A DNA stretch of 64,000 nt from Pseudodesulfovibrio hydrargyri. GTDB taxonomy: Bacteria > Desulfobacterota > Desulfovibrionia > Desulfovibrionales > Desulfovibrionaceae. The translations under genes were made by a program, and so were the position numbers. The DNA lies in NCBI RefSeq assembly GCF_001874525.1, contig NZ_LKAQ01000005.1, positions 214,061 through 278,060 on the forward strand. Reading direction: 5' to 3'. How positions within the stretch are numbered: position 1 is the stretch's first letter; every line of letters begins with the position of its first letter. This document shows positions 61,754 through 64,000 of the stretch, piece by piece. Under the pieces are notes generated by a model. It was not told the origin of the DNA. It worked only from the letters and a program-made list of their open reading frames with translations, and did no database searches.

Positions 61754-62100
61754 TGCGCACCTATCTCATCGACGACCTGAACGACAAGGACTACAAGACC
61801 GTCCTCGCCGCATTTGACGAACTCGGCCTGCGCGGCTCCATCGACGGCATCTACTACCTGCCCCTGCCCGAGGACCTGCTCCAGGGCGAACAGAAGGCTC
61901 ACCTGGGCGAATGCGGCCCCTATTTCATGGCCCTGGAGGCCGTGGAGTCGCCGGACCAGAACAGTCTGCGCATGGAATTGCTCGTCCGGGCCCGGAACAA
62001 GATCCGCTGCTCCTGCGTGTCCTACGCCGACTCGGCCCAGCGCAGGCACATGATCGAATACCTCGACCAGTTTATCGAGGAGCTGGAAGTCTCCGTGTAG
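61753..62100 (+). CDS. Small protein of unknown function linked to hemA
   Basis: 115 residues, acidic, soluble. It begins RTYLIDDLNDKDYKTVLAAFDELGLRGSIDGIYYLPLP, has a cysteine pair (RCSCVSY) near 90 and an amphipathic C-terminal helix. No family recognised. It overlaps hemA by one base (TAATG) and ends 1 base before tilS, so it sits inside the operon. Confidence 0.75.
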   Translation: MRTYLIDDLNDKDYKTVLAAFDELGLRGSIDGIYYLPLPEDLLQGEQKAHLGECGPYFMALEAVESPDQNSLRMELLVRARNKIRCSCVSYADSAQRRHMIEYLDQFIEELEVSV

Positions 62101-62101
62101 C

Positions 62102-63112
62102 ATGACCAGCGCGCCCGCCGACATCCCTCAGACCCTGCAGGACCTCCTGCCCAAGTGGGCGCATTTCTGCCTGTACGCGGGCCGGTTCGTCGAAGAGGAA
62201 CTTGGTATCGACCTGGATGGACGCCGTGTCCTGGTCGGCCTGTCCGGCGGCGTGGATTCCACCGCCCTGTTGCTGGTCCTGCACTATCTTTCCAAACGCG
62301 TGGACTTCACGGTCGGCGCGGCCCATCTCGACCATCAATTGCGCCCGGAATCCGCCGGAGACGCCGCCTTTGCCCGCTCCCTGTGCGAGAACCTCGGCAT
62401 CGACTGTGTGGTCGAATCATGCGACGTGGCCCGGCTGGCCGAGGAGCGCGGCGTGGGACTCGAGGAGGCCGGCCGCGAGGCGCGCTACCGCCTTTACGCC
62501 GCGCTGCGCGAATCCGGCGGCTACGACTATGTGGCTCTGGGCCACCAGCTGGACGACCTGAGCGAGGACGTGCTCATGCGTCTGATCCGGGGCGCGGGCT
62601 GGCCCGGCCTGTCCGGCATGCCCGGCTACGATCCTTTGCGCGCCCTGATCCGCCCCCTGCTGCTCATCCCCAAGTCCACGCTCAGGGCGTTCGTCACCCA
62701 CGTGGGCACGGGCTGGCGCGAGGACGCGTCCAACGCCGATCCGACCATGACCCGCAACCGCGTGCGCAACGAAATTCTGCCGCTCATCGAGAAGGAGAAC
62801 CCGGCCTTCTGGCAGTCCGTGGCCCGGCTGTGGCGCATCGGCCGCGTGGAACAGGATTTCTGGGACGGTCTTGAGTCCGGCGCTTGTGAAAATCTGGATA
62901 ATACCCGCCTTAAGTCCCTGCACAAGGCCGAGCGCCTGCACCTGTACAAGGCGTGCCTGGACCGCCTCGGACCAGGTCAGGCCCTGGCCGACACTTTGTT
63001 CAAGCTGGACGAGGCCTGGCGAGAAAAGCGCAACTCCGCCGTCTTCCAGTTTCCGGGCGACAAGACCGCCACCATCACCGCATCGGGCGTGGTTTTCTCC
63101 CCCAAGCATTGA
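62102..63112 (+). CDS. tilS: tRNA(Ile)-lysidine synthase
   Basis: 336 residues. PP-loop motif LVGLSGGVDSTALLL at about 44-58, then the TilS pattern AAHLDHQLRPES, ALGHQLDDLSEDVLMRLIRGAGWPGLSGM, RPLLLIPKSTLRAFV and DASNADPTMTRNRVRNEILPLIE. It converts the CAU wobble base of tRNA-Ile to lysidine, preventing reading as methionine. The protein lacks the longer C-terminal domains of E. coli TilS, as in many bacteria. Confidence 0.93.
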   Translation: MTSAPADIPQTLQDLLPKWAHFCLYAGRFVEEELGIDLDGRRVLVGLSGGVDSTALLLVLHYLSKRVDFTVGAAHLDHQLRPESAGDAAFARSLCENLGIDCVVESCDVARLAEERGVGLEEAGREARYRLYAALRESGGYDYVALGHQLDDLSEDVLMRLIRGAGWPGLSGMPGYDPLRALIRPLLLIPKSTLRAFVTHVGTGWREDASNADPTMTRNRVRNEILPLIEKENPAFWQSVARLWRIGRVEQDFWDGLESGACENLDNTRLKSLHKAERLHLYKACLDRLGPGQALADTLFKLDEAWREKRNSAVFQFPGDKTATITASGVVFSPKH

Positions 63113-63207
63113 CTTCCTGGCTGGCCCGGTATAAGAGCATGTGATCTTTTGCACAATGTGTCGGAATGGCCAGTCGGCATTTCGCTTTTTTATCATCAGG
63201 AGGAACT

Positions 63208-63873
63208 ATGAATATTCTGATTTTCGGCCCCAACGGCTCCGGTAAAGGCACCCAGGGCGACATCGCCAAGGACAAGTACAAACTGGACCACATCGAGTCC
63301 GGCGCCATCTTCCGCAAGCACATCGGCGGCGGCACCGAGCTGGGCATGAAGGCCAAGGAGTACATCAACAAGGGCGAACTGGTTCCTGATGATATCACCA
63401 TTCCCATGGTCCTGGATGTGCTTTCCAACTCCAAGAGCGGCTGGCTCCTGGACGGTTTCCCCCGCTCCCTGGTTCAGGGCGAAAAGCTCTGGGAAGCCCT
63501 GCAGAAGGACGGCGTGAAGCTGGACTACGTCATCGAGATCAAGCTGCCCCGCGAGATCGCCAAGGGCCGCATCATGGGCCGCCGTCTCTGTGAGAACAAC
63601 CCGAACCACCCCAACAACGTCGGCATCCCGGCCATCGCTCCCGACGGCGACAAGTGCCGCGTCTGCGGCGGTGCCCTGACCGCCCGCCAGGACGACCAGG
63701 ACGAGGGCGCCATCGACGTGCGCCACAACATCTACTACGATGACAAGACAGGCACCATGGCCGCCTGCAACTACTTCAAGAATCTCAAGGACGCCGACTT
63801 CAAGTACATCGAACTCGACGGCGAGAAGTCCATCAACGAGATCAAGGAATACCTCATCAGCCAGCTCGACTAG
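63208..63873 (+). CDS. adk: Adenylate kinase with metal-binding lid
   Basis: 221 residues. P-loop GPNGSGKGT at 8-16, DGFPRS near 82 and the lid with Cys128, His134, Cys150 and Cys153. The spacing C-x5-H-x15-C-x2-C is the same as that reported for the zinc/cobalt/iron-binding adenylate kinase of Desulfovibrio gigas, offset by one residue. It keeps the AMP/ADP/ATP balance. AGGAGG precedes the ATG at 63208. A terminator follows. Confidence 0.96.
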   Translation: MNILIFGPNGSGKGTQGDIAKDKYKLDHIESGAIFRKHIGGGTELGMKAKEYINKGELVPDDITIPMVLDVLSNSKSGWLLDGFPRSLVQGEKLWEALQKDGVKLDYVIEIKLPREIAKGRIMGRRLCENNPNHPNNVGIPAIAPDGDKCRVCGGALTARQDDQDEGAIDVRHNIYYDDKTGTMAACNYFKNLKDADFKYIELDGEKSINEIKEYLISQLD

Positions 63874-63892
63874 CCGCTGATTGATCGACTCT

Positions 63893-63929
63893 AAAAAGCC
63901 CCTCCGGCCGATCCGGAGGGGCTTTTTTT
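63893..63929. terminator. Rho-independent terminator after adk
   Basis: GCCCCTCCGG (63898-63907) pairs with CCGGAGGGGC (63913-63922), with A5 before and T7 after. Confidence 0.93.
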
Positions 63930-63953
63930 GTCACCCGCCTCCGGCGGCCGGGG

Positions 63954-64000
63954 GAAGGGGGAAAGGGAACCCTTTGTAAAGGGCTTCCCTTTCCCCCTTC
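63954..64000. repeat. Long purine/pyrimidine inverted repeat at the window edge
   Basis: A 16-base arm GAAGGGGGAAAGGGAA (63954-63969) is perfectly complementary to TTCCCTTTCCCCCTTC (63985-64000). The spacer CCCTTTGTAAAGGG is itself a hairpin. The structure may continue beyond the window. It looks like a dispersed palindromic intergenic element rather than a simple terminator, because adk already has its own. Confidence 0.6.

Noticed and set aside
1..64000. CRISPR arrays, complete insertion sequences, prophage
   Set aside because: No regularly spaced repeats, no full transposase with ends and no phage structural genes were seen.

Overview
The window is a continuous, mostly core chromosomal segment of a GC-rich Gram-negative bacterium. 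It is most likely a sulfate-reducing deltaproteobacterium of the Desulfovibrionaceae (Desulfovibrio/Pseudodesulfovibrio type). I infer this from an LL-diaminopimelate aminotransferase, an adenylate kinase with the metal-binding lid spacing known from D. gigas, a superoxide-reductase-like protein, selenium use, and LptF/LptG, LolA and LapA/LapB for an outer membrane. The assignment rests on gene content, not on a database search.

Layout. 0.1-4.2 kb: flagellar genes (flaG with a sigma-28 promoter, a FapA-type protein, a MotA/PomA stator gene and two tandem MotB genes). 4.4-6.2 kb: an aldo/keto reductase, a decayed IS200-type transposase piece and the tmRNA gene. 6.6-11.2 kb: an AraC/LysE pair, a Tat-exported superoxide-reductase-like protein and a large chemoreceptor. 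11.3-14.6 kb: a TetR regulator followed by a DUF169 protein, a peroxiredoxin-like protein read through an in-frame TGA as selenocysteine, and an Old Yellow Enzyme. 14.6-25.2 kb: tRNA-Met and housekeeping genes (uppP, lptF, lptG, engB, aroQ, efp, ftsK, lolA, a pseudouridine synthase, the selenium-linked yedF, a DUF374 acyltransferase). 25.3-33.1 kb: gcvT, an unknown 578-residue protein, suhB-like, Nudix, rimI, pgk, tpiA, secG and tRNA-Leu. 33.1-43.8 kb: a nucleotidyltransferase, a degenerate kinase/BON/receiver fusion, a SulP transporter, YjaB-like GNAT, azlCD, a secreted TPR protein, folK and dapL. 44-64 kb: xerD, a DHH-CBS-poly(A)polymerase fusion, a HIT protein, lapA-lapB, mutS, lysA, rsmE-rarA, two glycosyltransferases, an early heme/siroheme operon (met8-type, hemX/ccsA-type, hemA), tilS and adk.

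The most interesting find is the 11.3-14.6 kb cluster. A TetR gene has a 14-bp palindrome, AGAACGATCGGTCT, lying exactly between its -35 and -10 boxes, and a degenerate copy stands before the DUF169 gene. The third gene is interrupted only by a TGA at 13051-13053 in a U-P-Y-C redox motif, and a short SECIS-like hairpin follows it. The fourth gene is an Old Yellow Enzyme with an unusual cysteine cluster. By analogy with NemR-NemA this looks like a selenium-dependent electrophile/peroxide defence operon. The presence of yedF, a selenium-metabolism family gene, 10 kb away is consistent with selenium use by this organism.

I see no CRISPR array, no intact prophage and no complete insertion sequence.
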